Assembly: GCF_003666685.1 (NCBI RefSeq)
Contig: NZ_RCIZ01000015.1
Location: 1 to 64,000 of the forward strand
Direction of reading: 5' to 3'
DNA: 64,000 bases
DNA from: Mesorhizobium sp. YM1C-6-2
Lineage (GTDB): Bacteria > Pseudomonadota > Alphaproteobacteria > Rhizobiales > Rhizobiaceae
Below the pieces are notes generated by a model that saw nothing but the letters and a program-made list of their open reading frames with translations, searched no databases and had not been told where the DNA came from. Positions 17,152 through 25,933 of this stretch are shown here, piece by piece. Position 1 is the stretch's first letter. Every line of letters begins with the position of its first letter. The translations under genes and the position numbers were made by a program.

Positions 17152-18108
17152 TCAGGCAGTCATCAGGCTCGTGGCCGTATCCTCGCGGCTCGCGATGAAG
17201 GCCAGGATTTCGGCATGGGTCGGCGCTGACGATCCCCCCGGTCGGGTGACCGATATCGCGGCTGCGGCGTTGGCATAGCGGACGGCGGTTGAGGGCTCCT
17301 CGCCGCGGGACAGCGCGCTGACGAAGGCGCCGATGTGAGTATCGCCGGCGCCATTCGTATCGATGGCGTTCACGCTGAAACCGGGCACGGTAGCCGACGA
17401 CCCGTCACGAAGCCGGATCAATGCGCCGGCCTTGCCGTTTCGGATGACCACACCTGCTGCTTTCGGGCAGTGGCGGTCCATCAGCAGCGCAGCATTGGCG
17501 GCGATCTCGTCAGTTCCGGCGATGGCGGCCGCCTCGGTTGCATTGCAGCTGAGCCAGGTCGTTTGCGCAAGAACGCGGCCCAGGATCGGCTGCGGGATCT
17601 CCAGGACGACTGGTGTGGGATCGAACACGAACGGAATGCCGTTCGGCAACGTTTCGATCCAGCTCGCTAGGGCCTCCCTGCTGCCGGGATAGCTCAGCGT
17701 GTAACCGGAGGTGAACACCCAGTCATCGGGTCGAAGCACGACCGGGACAAGGTCGGTTGCGCCAAGCACGCTCTCTGCGCCCGGCCAGGAGACGAAGGTC
17801 CGTTCGGCATCGTCGGTCACCAGAACGATCGAGTTGCCGCTATCCAGGCTATCTGCCGGCGGCAACAGCATATCTATGTTTTCGGCCGCCAGTGCAGCTC
17901 GCAGAAAATCGCCATCCGGACCGCTGCCGAGCCTTCCCGCGAAGGCCACCTCCATACCCGTGCGACGTCCGGCAACCATCAGGTTGAAGCCGCCGCCTGC
18001 AATCCTGGCATGGCTTGTTGCCGTCTTCTCGGTTCCCGGGGAGGGCAGGGCGTCGAGACGGTAGACATAGTCGACGACAGCGCTGCCGGCGTGGACAAGA
18101 CGGGTCAT
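17152..18108 (-). CDS. PfkB-family carbohydrate/nucleoside kinase
   Basis: A 318-residue ribokinase-fold kinase. The substrate-binding N-terminal signature is present (ARIAGGGFNLMVAGRRTG at about 35-51), and the C-terminal PfkB signature with the anion hole and catalytic base Asp256 is TNGAGDTHIGAFVSAL at 251-266. The start at 18108 overlaps the upstream ADP-ribosylglycohydrolase gene (ATGA). PfkB kinases phosphorylate ribose, fructose derivatives, nucleosides or pseudouridine. Its coupling to a glycohydrolase-family gene suggests it phosphorylates either the imported glycoside or the sugar freed from it. Substrate not determinable from sequence. Confidence 0.9.
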   Translation of the reverse strand: MTRLVHAGSAVVDYVYRLDALPSPGTEKTATSHARIAGGGFNLMVAGRRTGMEVAFAGRLGSGPDGDFLRAALAAENIDMLLPPADSLDSGNSIVLVTDDAERTFVSWPGAESVLGATDLVPVVLRPDDWVFTSGYTLSYPGSREALASWIETLPNGIPFVFDPTPVVLEIPQPILGRVLAQTTWLSCNATEAAAIAGTDEIAANAALLMDRHCPKAAGVVIRNGKAGALIRLRDGSSATVPGFSVNAIDTNGAGDTHIGAFVSALSRGEEPSTAVRYANAAAAISVTRPGGSSAPTHAEILAFIASREDTATSLMTA

Positions 18109-19136
18109 GCCGCCTCCTTCCCGCCGGCCCAGTCGAACCTTGCAGCCACAAGGTCGGCGGCAAGCGCCTTCACCTGGTCGATATCTATTCCCTTCAATTG
18201 TGCGACCTTGCCTAAGGGCAGGCCGGGCGTGCCGGCGCAGGCGCCGGCCATTCCGGCTGCGATAGCTCCGATCGTGTCGGTGTCGCCGCCGAGATTCGCT
18301 GCGACGACCGCCGCCCGCCAAGGGTCTCCTTCGGCAACCTTGAGAACGGCGAAAGCGGCCGGTACCGATTCCAGCGCAGCCACACCGGTCCCGACCTGTT
18401 CGGCTATGAGCCGGATTGCCTCCTGCTCCGATCTGCCGTGCACGATCTCGCACGCCCGGCCGATGCGGTCGGGGACGTTGGCGCCGGCAGGCCCGTAGCC
18501 CAGCTTCGCCCCGAGCGAGGCGGCTTCGGCGGCGTGTTCCACAGCCTTGTGCCAGCTTCCTCCGGCAATTCCGAAGCTGATAGCTGCCGCCACCGCGGAG
18601 GCGGTGGCGATGGCAACCGAAGTATTGTGTGTCGACCGGCAGGTTTCGGCCACCTTGGCGACCAGAGCGTCCAGCGGCTCCATGGGCATCATGATGCCCA
18701 CCGGTGCGATCCGCATCGCAGCACCGTTTGTATCGCCCCCGCGGCCCGCCTCCTCAGGCGCAATGCCGTCGTTGATGGCGTCTATGGCTCGCTTGGTAGA
18801 CGGGCCAAGCAGGTCGTAGCTGCCGCGCGCCTTGACGTCACGTTCCCAGTCGACCAGCGCATTGACCCAGCGCCGGTGATCGAAACTCTGCCCCGATTCC
18901 ACGAGTATGCGTCCAAGCAGAAGCGCCTGTTCGGTGTCGTCGGTGATGGTTCCTGCGGGCAGCCCCTTCGACACAGGATGGTCAGCGGACGGCGTAACGA
19001 AACGATCTACGAAACCGTAGGCATGTCGGATCTCCACCGGAGAAAGCAATTGCGTCGGCATGCCCAGCGCGTCGCCCAGGGCGCCGCCGAGCAGCGCCGC
19101 TATCGCCCGGTCCTTTGCAGCCTCCCTCCCGGGCAT
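18105..19136 (-). CDS. ADP-ribosylglycohydrolase family protein
   Basis: A 343-residue protein of the ARH/DraG family. Both di-metal motifs are intact: TDDTEQALL with Thr65-Asp66-Asp67-Thr68, and GGDTDTIGAIAAGMAGA with Asp285, Asp287 and Thr288. DTNGAAMRIAPVG, typical of the central helices, is also present. Members hydrolyse N- or O-glycosidic bonds of ADP-ribose adducts, but many bacterial copies lie in sugar operons and have no known target. Here it is translationally coupled to a PfkB kinase and sits with a polyamine-type importer, which points to a small imported N-glycoside instead of a protein substrate. This is inference; the family is certain. Confidence 0.92.
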   Translation of the reverse strand: MPGREAAKDRAIAALLGGALGDALGMPTQLLSPVEIRHAYGFVDRFVTPSADHPVSKGLPAGTITDDTEQALLLGRILVESGQSFDHRRWVNALVDWERDVKARGSYDLLGPSTKRAIDAINDGIAPEEAGRGGDTNGAAMRIAPVGIMMPMEPLDALVAKVAETCRSTHNTSVAIATASAVAAAISFGIAGGSWHKAVEHAAEAASLGAKLGYGPAGANVPDRIGRACEIVHGRSEQEAIRLIAEQVGTGVAALESVPAAFAVLKVAEGDPWRAAVVAANLGGDTDTIGAIAAGMAGACAGTPGLPLGKVAQLKGIDIDQVKALAADLVAARFDWAGGKEAA

Positions 19137-19139
19137 GAC

Positions 19140-19865
19140 TCAGAACTCCAGGTAAAGCGCGAAATGCGCGGGGTTGAGCAGGCTGGTCACGTATTCGATG
19201 GGTCGCCCGTCGGATGTCCGTGTCAGGCGGCGCGTGCGCAGGAAAGGCGCGCCTGCAACGCAGCCGAGAACGGCCGCGTCCTCGACCGTCAGCATTTCGA
19301 TGTCGACCCATTCCTCGCCATGGTCGGGGACCAGCCCCGCGCGGCGCAACGTCTTGTGCAGCGAGCCTTCGCGCAGCCCCTTCAGGGGAATCTCCTCCAG
19401 TTCAGCCGAGAGCGGCAGGCGGGAGCGCTCGATGGAAATGGCATGGCCGTCGCTGGCATTGCTGCGCACGCGGTCGAGCGCGATGAAGGCTGGGTTTGCG
19501 ACGCCGAGACGCTCTGCAAGGGCAGCATCTTCGATCACTTCGAGCCGCAGCGTACGGACTTCCGCATTGGCTCCGGCATCGGCCAGCGCCTTGGACCAGC
19601 CGATCGCGTCGTCGACCATCTTGCCGTCGAAAGTGACGAAGGAGCCGATGCCGACCTTGGTTGTGATCAAGCCGCGGCTCGACAACTCTCCGAGACCTTT
19701 TCGCACGGTATTGCGGCTGACCGAAAAGCGCTGGACGAGCTCGCTCTCGCTTTGCAGCCGTTCGCCGTAGCCGATCGCGCCGGAGCGTATCTCCTGCTCG
19801 AGCACCGTGGCGATCCGCTCGGGCTTGGCCACCCCGGGAGACGACTGGGTCGTTCGACGTGCCAT
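19140..19865 (-). CDS. GntR-family transcriptional regulator (HutC/UTRA subfamily)
   Basis: A 241-residue regulator. The N-terminal winged helix shows QSESELVQRFSVSRNTVRKGLGEL followed by the wing GIGSFVT, and the C-terminal UTRA effector domain ends with IEYVTSLLNPAHFALYLEF. I choose the start at 19865 (MARRTTQSS); a frame opening 22 codons earlier runs through the tandem operator-like repeats. It is the first gene of the ARH/PfkB/Pot operon, three bases ahead of the glycohydrolase gene, and probably represses the operon until its substrate or a phosphorylated intermediate binds. Confidence 0.9.
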   Translation of the reverse strand: MARRTTQSSPGVAKPERIATVLEQEIRSGAIGYGERLQSESELVQRFSVSRNTVRKGLGELSSRGLITTKVGIGSFVTFDGKMVDDAIGWSKALADAGANAEVRTLRLEVIEDAALAERLGVANPAFIALDRVRSNASDGHAISIERSRLPLSAELEEIPLKGLREGSLHKTLRRAGLVPDHGEEWVDIEMLTVEDAAVLGCVAGAPFLRTRRLTRTSDGRPIEYVTSLLNPAHFALYLEF

Positions 19866-19872
19866 AAGCGTA

Positions 19873-19911
19873 CCTGTCCAGTGAACCTGTGCACTCCTGT
19901 TCAATAGACCT
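19873..19911. promoter_or_regulatory. Tandem 16-bp near-repeats, probable regulator binding sites
   Basis: CCTGTCCAGTGAACCT (19873-19888) and CCTGTTCAATAGACCT (19896-19911) match at 12 of 16 positions with a 23-bp period, about two helical turns. They lie immediately upstream of the HutC-type regulator start and may be its operators. Confidence 0.5.
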
Positions 19912-20342
19912 GCGGTCAGGCGATGAGTCAACTGCGATAAACGTGAGCGGCCATGACGGTTTTCGTTGTCGCTGGCGTAGTGCCCCGGCGAGGTAGCTTC
20001 ATCTGGAAGGGTGGCTTAAGCCTTTCCTATCCCACGATAGCGGGTGCGGGCTTGATCATGACCGGCTTAGCCAAACGCTTCGGCATTACCGCGCACCACG
20101 ACAGGTGGGCCGCGTGACGAGGATGTCATAGCACGTCCCACCGGGCGCTTCACCATGGGGGCAGAGGTCGAGGGGCTCCGCCGCCTTCTGAACGAGCAGA
20201 CCCCTCGTACAGCGAAATCCATCTCAGATTTTGCAGCACAATCGGCAGCAATCACCAAGCTTGCGACGAAGCGCGACCTGGGTAGGACAGCTTCCACGCC
20301 AGGATTTTCGGGGCGACCTGGCCCTTCGCTGCCGCCGACCGT
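19912..20342. other. Intergenic region without a supported gene
   Basis: About 430 bases separate the HutC-type regulator from the convergent-side end of the HGGW hydrolase gene. Short open frames of 60-76 codons exist on both strands around 20067-20346, but they lack convincing ribosome-binding sites, recognisable motifs or conserved context. The stretch 19912-19930 near the regulator probably holds its promoter. I see no RNA gene or mobile-element end here. Confidence 0.5.
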
Positions 20343-21170
20343 TTAAAGCGGCCGGCTGGCAAGTTCACAGACACGACGTGTCATCCTGCTTGCCGGGTCG
20401 GCGAAAGCATCGAGAACCGTGAAATGATCGGTCCCAGGGATTTCATCGTAACGCATTTCCGTGCGCGGGGACCATGTGTCCACGATAGCTTTGCTCTGCC
20501 GTAAAAACTCGCTGGATTCCAGCGCCCCGACCACTGCGTCGAGTACTGCGCCGCGCGGCGGTTTCCAGCGAATCGGAGACAGGGCCAGCGCACTGTGATC
20601 GTCGAGCTTGAAGTCGGTGTTCATGGACGTATGCATCACCGGACGCAGATCGAACACGCCGGATATCGAATAGGCCGAGTGAACCAAATCGCGCGGTACC
20701 GACGGATCGAGCAGGGTCCAGTCGGTCGCAATCATACAGGCACTAAGATGGCCGCCTGCCGAATGTCCGTAAACTGCAATTCGTTTCCGGTAGCGACGCC
20801 AGAGATGCAGGCAAGCCGCTCGCATCTGGGTGACAATATCCCCGATCGAGACCTGGGGCACGAGGTCGTATCCGGCGACCCCCACAGTAACGCCATTGGC
20901 ATTGGGACCCATCGCCATATGGCTGAAGGTTTCAGGCTCCAGCGAACGCCACCAGCCGCCATGAATGAACAAAGCAACGGGCGGATCCGCCGCGCAGTTC
21001 AGGGCGGGAAATATATCGAGCGTTTGCCGTGGCGATGATCCGTAGGAAAGGCCGACTTCCGCTGAGCTGCACGCGACGCGATAATCTGCGGCCTGCCGTC
21101 GCCACCGGGCGAAGATATCCGCGTATCCTGGAACGCGAACGCGATTGTCGTATTCCGCATCATAATTCAT
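20343..21170 (-). CDS. Alpha/beta hydrolase, kynurenine-formamidase-like
   Basis: A 275-residue serine hydrolase. HGGWW at 70-74 is the oxyanion-hole motif of the HGGxW esterase/arylformamidase group, the nucleophile is Ser137 in GHSAGGH, and the catalytic His is 249 in GTDHF, with an acidic partner near 219. MNYDAEYDNR at the start is typical for this subgroup. GGGGAAGG lies five bases before the ATG at 21170 and decides the start against longer forms. It is divergent from a GntR gene heading a molybdenum-hydroxylase operon and could cleave an amide or ester of the heterocycle or aromatic compound handled there. The substrate is inferred only loosely. Confidence 0.82.
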   Translation of the reverse strand: MNYDAEYDNRVRVPGYADIFARWRRQAADYRVACSSAEVGLSYGSSPRQTLDIFPALNCAADPPVALFIHGGWWRSLEPETFSHMAMGPNANGVTVGVAGYDLVPQVSIGDIVTQMRAACLHLWRRYRKRIAVYGHSAGGHLSACMIATDWTLLDPSVPRDLVHSAYSISGVFDLRPVMHTSMNTDFKLDDHSALALSPIRWKPPRGAVLDAVVGALESSEFLRQSKAIVDTWSPRTEMRYDEIPGTDHFTVLDAFADPASRMTRRVCELASRPL

Positions 21171-21330
21171 CATGACCTTCCCCGATGCGGTGGCCGCGAT
21201 TGCGCTCGCCCCCTCACGCTTATGGCCGATGGAGCCGATCAGGTCGGCGATCCGCTCAGCAGTCCTTCCAACACTAGGTGCACTCACGTTCCAAACCGTC
21301 GCATCGACAAAATGCATTGTTTGAAAAAAC

Positions 21331-21342
21331 TTTGTATACAAA
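21331..21342. promoter_or_regulatory. Probable HutC-type operator TTTGTATACAAA
   Basis: A perfect 12-bp palindrome lies in the divergent region between the hydrolase and GntR genes. A degenerate second copy (CATACAAAGTATG) follows at 21344-21356. AT-rich TGTATACA-like sites are characteristic of HutC-subfamily GntR regulators, and the adjacent regulator belongs to that group. It could control both transcripts. Confidence 0.65.
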
Positions 21343-21389
21343 GCATACAAAGTATGTCTAGATGCCTTTCTCGGAGCGGACAGCCGGAC

Positions 21390-22148
21390 ATGAGTAAACG
21401 TTATGAGAATGTGAAGTCGGTCATCCGGGCTCGTATCCGGTCGGGCGAATATGCGCCCGGATCGAGGATTCCGACGAGCAACCGCCTGATCAGCGAATTC
21501 AAGGTGAGCAGCATTACCGTCCGGCGCGCGCTGCGAGATCTTGAAATAGAGGGGCTGTTGAGCGGCCAGCAGGGGGTCGGCGTATTCGTCTCGAACCGGG
21601 CGAGAATCAATCGTCCAATGAATCCTCCGTTCATCAAGTCGCTTGGCGACCACATGTTGCTTGCCGGCGTCGAGCCCGGGCTTCGCGAACTCTCGTTTAC
21701 CTTGCTGGTTCCGGATGCCGAGGTGCTCGAGGTGCTCAAGCTCCCACGCGAGAGCGTGGTTTACCGGCATGAAAAGGTCGTTCTGGCGGACAATCGGCCG
21801 ATCGGTCTCGATGTGACGTTTCTACCCCGCGCCGTTGGCGAAGTGCTCCGGCAGGACCTGGGTAGCGACTTCGTGATGCCGAGCCTTGAAAGGAATCGGA
21901 TCGCATACAGCACCATCTGGTACCGGCTCGAGGCCTGCTCGCTCACGGAGCAGCAAGAGGCGACTCTGGAGTCGCCAATTGGGACGCCGATGCTGTCCAT
22001 CAAATATGCGCCGATCGACGTCGACGGGCAGCCGGTTCTGCTTGGTCACATGGTTACGCGCGCCGAGTGGTTTTCGTTCGATTTTTGCGTCGACCACCCG
22101 GGAGGGCAATCTGCAGACACGGTTGGGCAGTCCATTTTCGAAAATTAG
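21390..22148 (+). CDS. GntR-family transcriptional regulator (HutC/UTRA subfamily)
   Basis: A 252-residue regulator. The winged helix occupies about 3-72 (SRIPTSNRLISEFKVSSITVRRALRDL, wing GVGVFVSNR) and a UTRA domain follows, with VVYRHEKVVLADNRPIGLDV and MLSIKYAPIDVDGQPVLLGHMV. The start at 21390 (MSKRYENVK) is taken because upstream in-frame codons run through the palindromic operator. It is 26 bases ahead of the Liv-type importer genes and is likely the local repressor of the hydrolase and of the importer/molybdenum-hydroxylase operon. Confidence 0.88.
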   Translation: MSKRYENVKSVIRARIRSGEYAPGSRIPTSNRLISEFKVSSITVRRALRDLEIEGLLSGQQGVGVFVSNRARINRPMNPPFIKSLGDHMLLAGVEPGLRELSFTLLVPDAEVLEVLKLPRESVVYRHEKVVLADNRPIGLDVTFLPRAVGEVLRQDLGSDFVMPSLERNRIAYSTIWYRLEACSLTEQQEATLESPIGTPMLSIKYAPIDVDGQPVLLGHMVTRAEWFSFDFCVDHPGGQSADTVGQSIFEN

Positions 22149-22174
22149 CTTTGATCATTTCTCGGGAGGAAATC

Positions 22175-23383
22175 TTGATCATATCTCGTCGGCACGTCAT
22201 CCAATCCATCGGTGCTATCGGCATAGCATCCTCCATCCCGATCAGGGCTTCGGCGGCCGATCCAATCCGGATAGGTGCGCTGAATCCCGTCACCGGTGCC
22301 GGTAGCCCGTACGGATCCAGCATGCAGAAGGCGATCCTGTTTTCCGCACAGGACGTGAACGCCGCTGGCGGCGCGGCTGGACGCATGTTCGAGGTCATTT
22401 CAGAAGACTCGGAAACCTCGCCTGCGGCCGGCTTTCTCGCTGCCAAAAAGCTCGTTGAAATCAACGAAGTTCGGGCCGTGCTCGGAACCTGGTCCTCGGC
22501 GGTAACGCTGGCGGTTGCGCCGATGCTGGATTCCGCGGGCATCATTCACATGACGAATGCCGGAACGAGCGCTTTGGCTCAGGCAAACAAGGCGGGGCTG
22601 ATCTTTCGGTTTTCGGCGCCGAGCGAGCGCACCGGCGTGAGCCTGGCTCAAGGCGCTATCGCGCAGGGCTTCAAGCGCATCGCGATCATGGGAATCAACA
22701 ATGCTTCGGGCCGCGAGGTGGCTGAGGGCGCTCGGAAAGCGCTTGAGGCTGCCGGGGTAGAGGTGGTGTCCGAGGTCATCTACCAGCCGGACCAGCCGAG
22801 CTATCGATCTGAAATTCAACAGGCGGTTGTCGGAAAGCCGGAAGTTCTGATCCTCGGCAGCTTCTTGCCGGACATGACGATCATCGTGCGCGAAGCCATC
22901 CAGTCAGGCGCAAACGTCAAGTTCATGGCGCCTGCCTGGGCGGTGACGCCGAAGCTTATCGAGGCCATCGGTCCGGGGTCGGAAGGCATCATGTCCGCAG
23001 ACTACGTGTCGGCACACGGCACGCCAGCCTACTCAGCTTTCGCAAAACGGTTCGAGGATGCCGTCGGCTCCGATCCGAGTGGCAATTACTACGCGTCCTG
23101 CGCCTACGACATGGTCCAAAGCCTGGCGCTGGCCTTCGAGGCTGCTGGGGGTTCCGACGACAATACCGTTATCGCCAATGCTCTCCGGGAGGTGAGCAGC
23201 CCGCCCGGTCAGACCGTGTCGTCTTTCGCCGAGGGTAAAAGGCTCCTGAAGGAGGGCGAGAAGATCAACTACGAGGGTGCGTCCGGCCCGCTTGACTTCG
23301 ATGACAAGGGCGACGTGGAGGCCTTGTTCAAATTGTCTGTCGTCAGCAATGGCGAAGTCCAGCAAGTGCGTGTTCTGAAGTAG
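22175..23383 (+). CDS. Branched-chain-amino-acid-type ABC substrate-binding protein
   Basis: A 402-residue LivJ-like protein with type 1 binding fold. The start is TTG at 22175: GGGAGGA lies at 22165-22171 at ideal distance, and the longer frame overlaps the regulator gene. The N-terminus LIISRRHVIQSIGAIGIAS carries SRRxVI, close to a Tat signal, with cleavage near RASAAD. Family landmarks: IRIGALNPVTGAGSPYG, AVLGTWSSAVTLAVAP and YDMVQSLALAFEAAGG. Such proteins in catabolic operons often bind aromatic acids, amides or heterocycles instead of amino acids, which suits the molybdenum hydroxylase downstream. Confidence 0.88.
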   Translation: MIISRRHVIQSIGAIGIASSIPIRASAADPIRIGALNPVTGAGSPYGSSMQKAILFSAQDVNAAGGAAGRMFEVISEDSETSPAAGFLAAKKLVEINEVRAVLGTWSSAVTLAVAPMLDSAGIIHMTNAGTSALAQANKAGLIFRFSAPSERTGVSLAQGAIAQGFKRIAIMGINNASGREVAEGARKALEAAGVEVVSEVIYQPDQPSYRSEIQQAVVGKPEVLILGSFLPDMTIIVREAIQSGANVKFMAPAWAVTPKLIEAIGPGSEGIMSADYVSAHGTPAYSAFAKRFEDAVGSDPSGNYYASCAYDMVQSLALAFEAAGGSDDNTVIANALREVSSPPGQTVSSFAEGKRLLKEGEKINYEGASGPLDFDDKGDVEALFKLSVVSNGEVQQVRVLK

Positions 23384-23416
23384 CGCTAGGGCGCCCCGTT
23401 CGAGAGTGTTCCTGCG

Positions 23417-24289
23417 ATGCTAACCATGTATTTCAATCTTGTTGTCAACGGTATCGTGCTGGGGCTCGTGATCGGCCTCGCTGCGCTGGCCTTGACTTTG
23501 GTCTACGCCGTCGCCCGGTTTCCCAACGCGGCAACCGGGGACATGATCACGGTTGGCGCCTACGCCGGAATCGGCGTCCAAGTGCTAGGCAGCCGAAATA
23601 CCTTGTTGCAAGGCTCGGCTGCCATTGCGGCCTGCACGATATTGTCTATGGCCTATTACTGGTTCGTCTTCCGCTACCTGCGGGGCCGCGGGATGGTGGC
23701 GCTTCTGCTGACCTCGATCGGACTGGCGCTGTTCACCCGCGGTATATTGTCGTTTTTCGCGGGCCATGAGCAGTTCGTCTTTCAGATCCCGCTGGTCGAA
23801 CCTTACGTCATCTACGGAGTCATCATACAGGCGAGCGACCTCTGGCTTGCGGTGGTGGCGCTTCTCAGCGTAGTCGCAACATTTGCCATCCTGTTCCTGA
23901 CGCCCATCGGTCGCCGCATGCGGGCCGTCGCCGACAATCGCGATCTGGCGCGCGCAAGCGGTATCCGAGCCGAAAGCGTGATGATCCCGTTGTGGGGGAT
24001 TGTTGGCGCCGTCTCCGCGATTGCTGGAATCATTCTCGGCATCAAGACCGTGGTCATGCCGGAGACTGGTTGGCTTCTGCTGTTGCCGAGCTTTACCGCC
24101 ATGATCCTGGGAGGCCTCGGCAGCCCGATTGGCGCGGTGCTGGCAGGGATTGCGCTGGGCGTAGCACAGGAGGTTGCCTCGCCATTCGTGGGCTTCACGT
24201 ACAAGATCGCCGTGTCGTTCCTAGTCCTGCTGGTATTGTTGATCGTGCGTCCGCAAGGCCTGTTCGGGTCGCTGGAAGAGGTGCGTTGA
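23417..24289 (+). CDS. LivH-like ABC transporter permease
   Basis: A 290-residue branched-chain-type permease with about eight hydrophobic helices. Motifs include VNGIVLGLVIGLAALALTLVY, the cytoplasmic loop GRRMRAVADNRDLARASGI and AMILGGLGSPIGAVLAG. It is followed four bases later by the LivM-like gene. Confidence 0.93.
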   Translation: MLTMYFNLVVNGIVLGLVIGLAALALTLVYAVARFPNAATGDMITVGAYAGIGVQVLGSRNTLLQGSAAIAACTILSMAYYWFVFRYLRGRGMVALLLTSIGLALFTRGILSFFAGHEQFVFQIPLVEPYVIYGVIIQASDLWLAVVALLSVVATFAILFLTPIGRRMRAVADNRDLARASGIRAESVMIPLWGIVGAVSAIAGIILGIKTVVMPETGWLLLLPSFTAMILGGLGSPIGAVLAGIALGVAQEVASPFVGFTYKIAVSFLVLLVLLIVRPQGLFGSLEEVR

Positions 24290-24293
24290 CGTC

Positions 24294-25178
24294 GTGCTCA
24301 GCTATCTCCTCGCCATTCTCATCATTGTCGGCGTTTACACGCTGCTGACGCAGTGCCTGAACCTGCATTACGGTTTCATGGGGCTGATCAACTTCGGTGT
24401 AGTCGGGTTTTTCGCGATTGGCGCTTATACATCCGCCCTCATCGCGATTGCCGGCTATCCGATCCTGCTCGGCGTCCTGGGCGCCATCGTGCTGGCGTCT
24501 CTTTCAGCATGGCCGCTCGGCGTGCTCGCAACTCGGTTGCGCGAAGACTATCTGGCAATCGTTACTCTCGGTTTCGCCGAGGTCGTGCGTATAGTCGTGA
24601 CCAGCGAAAGCTGGCTGACGAACGGTGTGCAGGGACTTCCTGGCATTCCGCAACCGTTTTCATCGCTCGGTCCGAACGCACAAGGATTGGCCTTTCTCGG
24701 TATCGTTCTGGCCTGCAATCTTGCCGTCCTGGCTTTGATCATGAGGCTCGCCCACGGTCCCTTCGGCCGTCTGGTCGAAGCGATCCGGGACGATGAAGTT
24801 GCCGCGTCCGCGCTCGGCAAGTATCCCACCGGGCCTCGGATCCAGATATTCATGATTGGCGCCGGGATTGCTGGCTTGGCCGGGGCGCTTTACGGCCACT
24901 ACATCTCCTACATAGTCCCCGATCAGTTTGTTCCCATTGTCACATTCTATGTCTGGATGGCGATGATCATGGGCGGCGTCGGCAGTTTGCCGGGCTCTTT
25001 CATCGGCGCTGCGATCCTGATCGGCTTGTTTGAGGGAACGCGCTTCATCGATGACGCTTTCCCGGGCTCCATAGGAGTGGAGATGGCCAGCCTGCGCCTC
25101 GTGTTCATTGGGCTGGCGCTGGTTCTCTTCATGCGGTTTCGCCCGCAAGGGATCATGGGCACGAGGATGCAGTCGTGA
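24294..25178 (+). CDS. LivM-like ABC transporter permease
   Basis: A 294-residue permease starting with GTG at 24294. Typical LivM features are LNLHYGFMGLINFGVVGFFAIGAY, the coupling helix GRLVEAIRDDEVAASALGKYP, and MIMGGVGSLPGSFIGAA. It overlaps the LivG-like gene by four bases (GTGA). It forms a heterodimer with the LivH-like protein. Confidence 0.93.
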   Translation: MLSYLLAILIIVGVYTLLTQCLNLHYGFMGLINFGVVGFFAIGAYTSALIAIAGYPILLGVLGAIVLASLSAWPLGVLATRLREDYLAIVTLGFAEVVRIVVTSESWLTNGVQGLPGIPQPFSSLGPNAQGLAFLGIVLACNLAVLALIMRLAHGPFGRLVEAIRDDEVAASALGKYPTGPRIQIFMIGAGIAGLAGALYGHYISYIVPDQFVPIVTFYVWMAMIMGGVGSLPGSFIGAAILIGLFEGTRFIDDAFPGSIGVEMASLRLVFIGLALVLFMRFRPQGIMGTRMQS

Positions 25179-25933
25179 CCCTTACGGTTAGTTCCATCAA
25201 CAAGTCGTACGGCAAGCTGGAAATCCTGAAAGATGTCTCGCTGTCCGTTCCGGCAGGCGCACGCGTTGGCATCATCGGACCTAACGGCGCCGGCAAGAGT
25301 ACATTGTTTGCGGTGATCGGCGGATCGGTTCAGCCTGACAGCGGCTCGATCGTGCTCGAGGACAAGACGTTGACCGATATGCGGCCGCAGGCGCGGGCAG
25401 AGCTTGGGCTGGTGCGAACCTTCCAGGTGGCGCGCCCGTTCCAGCATCTGACAGTCCGCGACAACCTAATAGTCGCGGCAGCCAACCAGTACGGCCAGAC
25501 GCTTATCGGGACTCTTGTCGGGGGCGCACGGGTCCGGCGCGAGCAGGATGCGATCCGGGAGCGCGTCGAAGAACTTCTGAAGTTTCTCAAGCTCGACAAG
25601 GTTGCCGACAACCTGGCGGGCCGCTTGTCAGGTGGCCAGCGGAAGCTGCTCGAACTCGGCCGCGCCCTGATGGTCAAGCCAAGCCTCATCCTCCTCGACG
25701 AGCCATTTGCCGGGGTCAATCCGGTTCTGTTTGGCGAGATCAGCGAGCGTATCGTTGAGCTAAACCAGAAGGGGATCGGCTTCTTGGTCATCGAGCACAA
25801 CATTCAGGCGCTGTCTCGGATCGTCTCGGAAATGTATGTTCTGGTTCAAGGGTCCGTTCTCGCGCACGGTGCTCCCGACGAGGTTCTGGCCATTCAGGAG
25901 GTGCAGCACGCTTATATGGGAGGTGCGCTATGA
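25175..25933 (+). CDS. LivG-like ABC transporter ATP-binding protein
   Basis: A 252-residue ATPase with a GTG start overlapping livM. Walker A GPNGAGKST, the LivG-specific LGLVRTFQVARPFQHLTV, signature LSGGQRKLLELGRALM, Walker B LILLDEPFAGVNP, switch VIEHN, and the C-terminal tail ending EVQHAYMGG. It overlaps the LivF-like gene by four bases. Confidence 0.93.
   Translation: MTLTVSSINKSYGKLEILKDVSLSVPAGARVGIIGPNGAGKSTLFAVIGGSVQPDSGSIVLEDKTLTDMRPQARAELGLVRTFQVARPFQHLTVRDNLIVAAANQYGQTLIGTLVGGARVRREQDAIRERVEELLKFLKLDKVADNLAGRLSGGQRKLLELGRALMVKPSLILLDEPFAGVNPVLFGEISERIVELNQKGIGFLVIEHNIQALSRIVSEMYVLVQGSVLAHGAPDEVLAIQEVQHAYMGGAL

Noticed and set aside
20067-20346. Small open frames of 60-76 codons on both strands
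   Set aside because: No convincing ribosome-binding site, motif or context; overlapping frames in both directions suggest chance.
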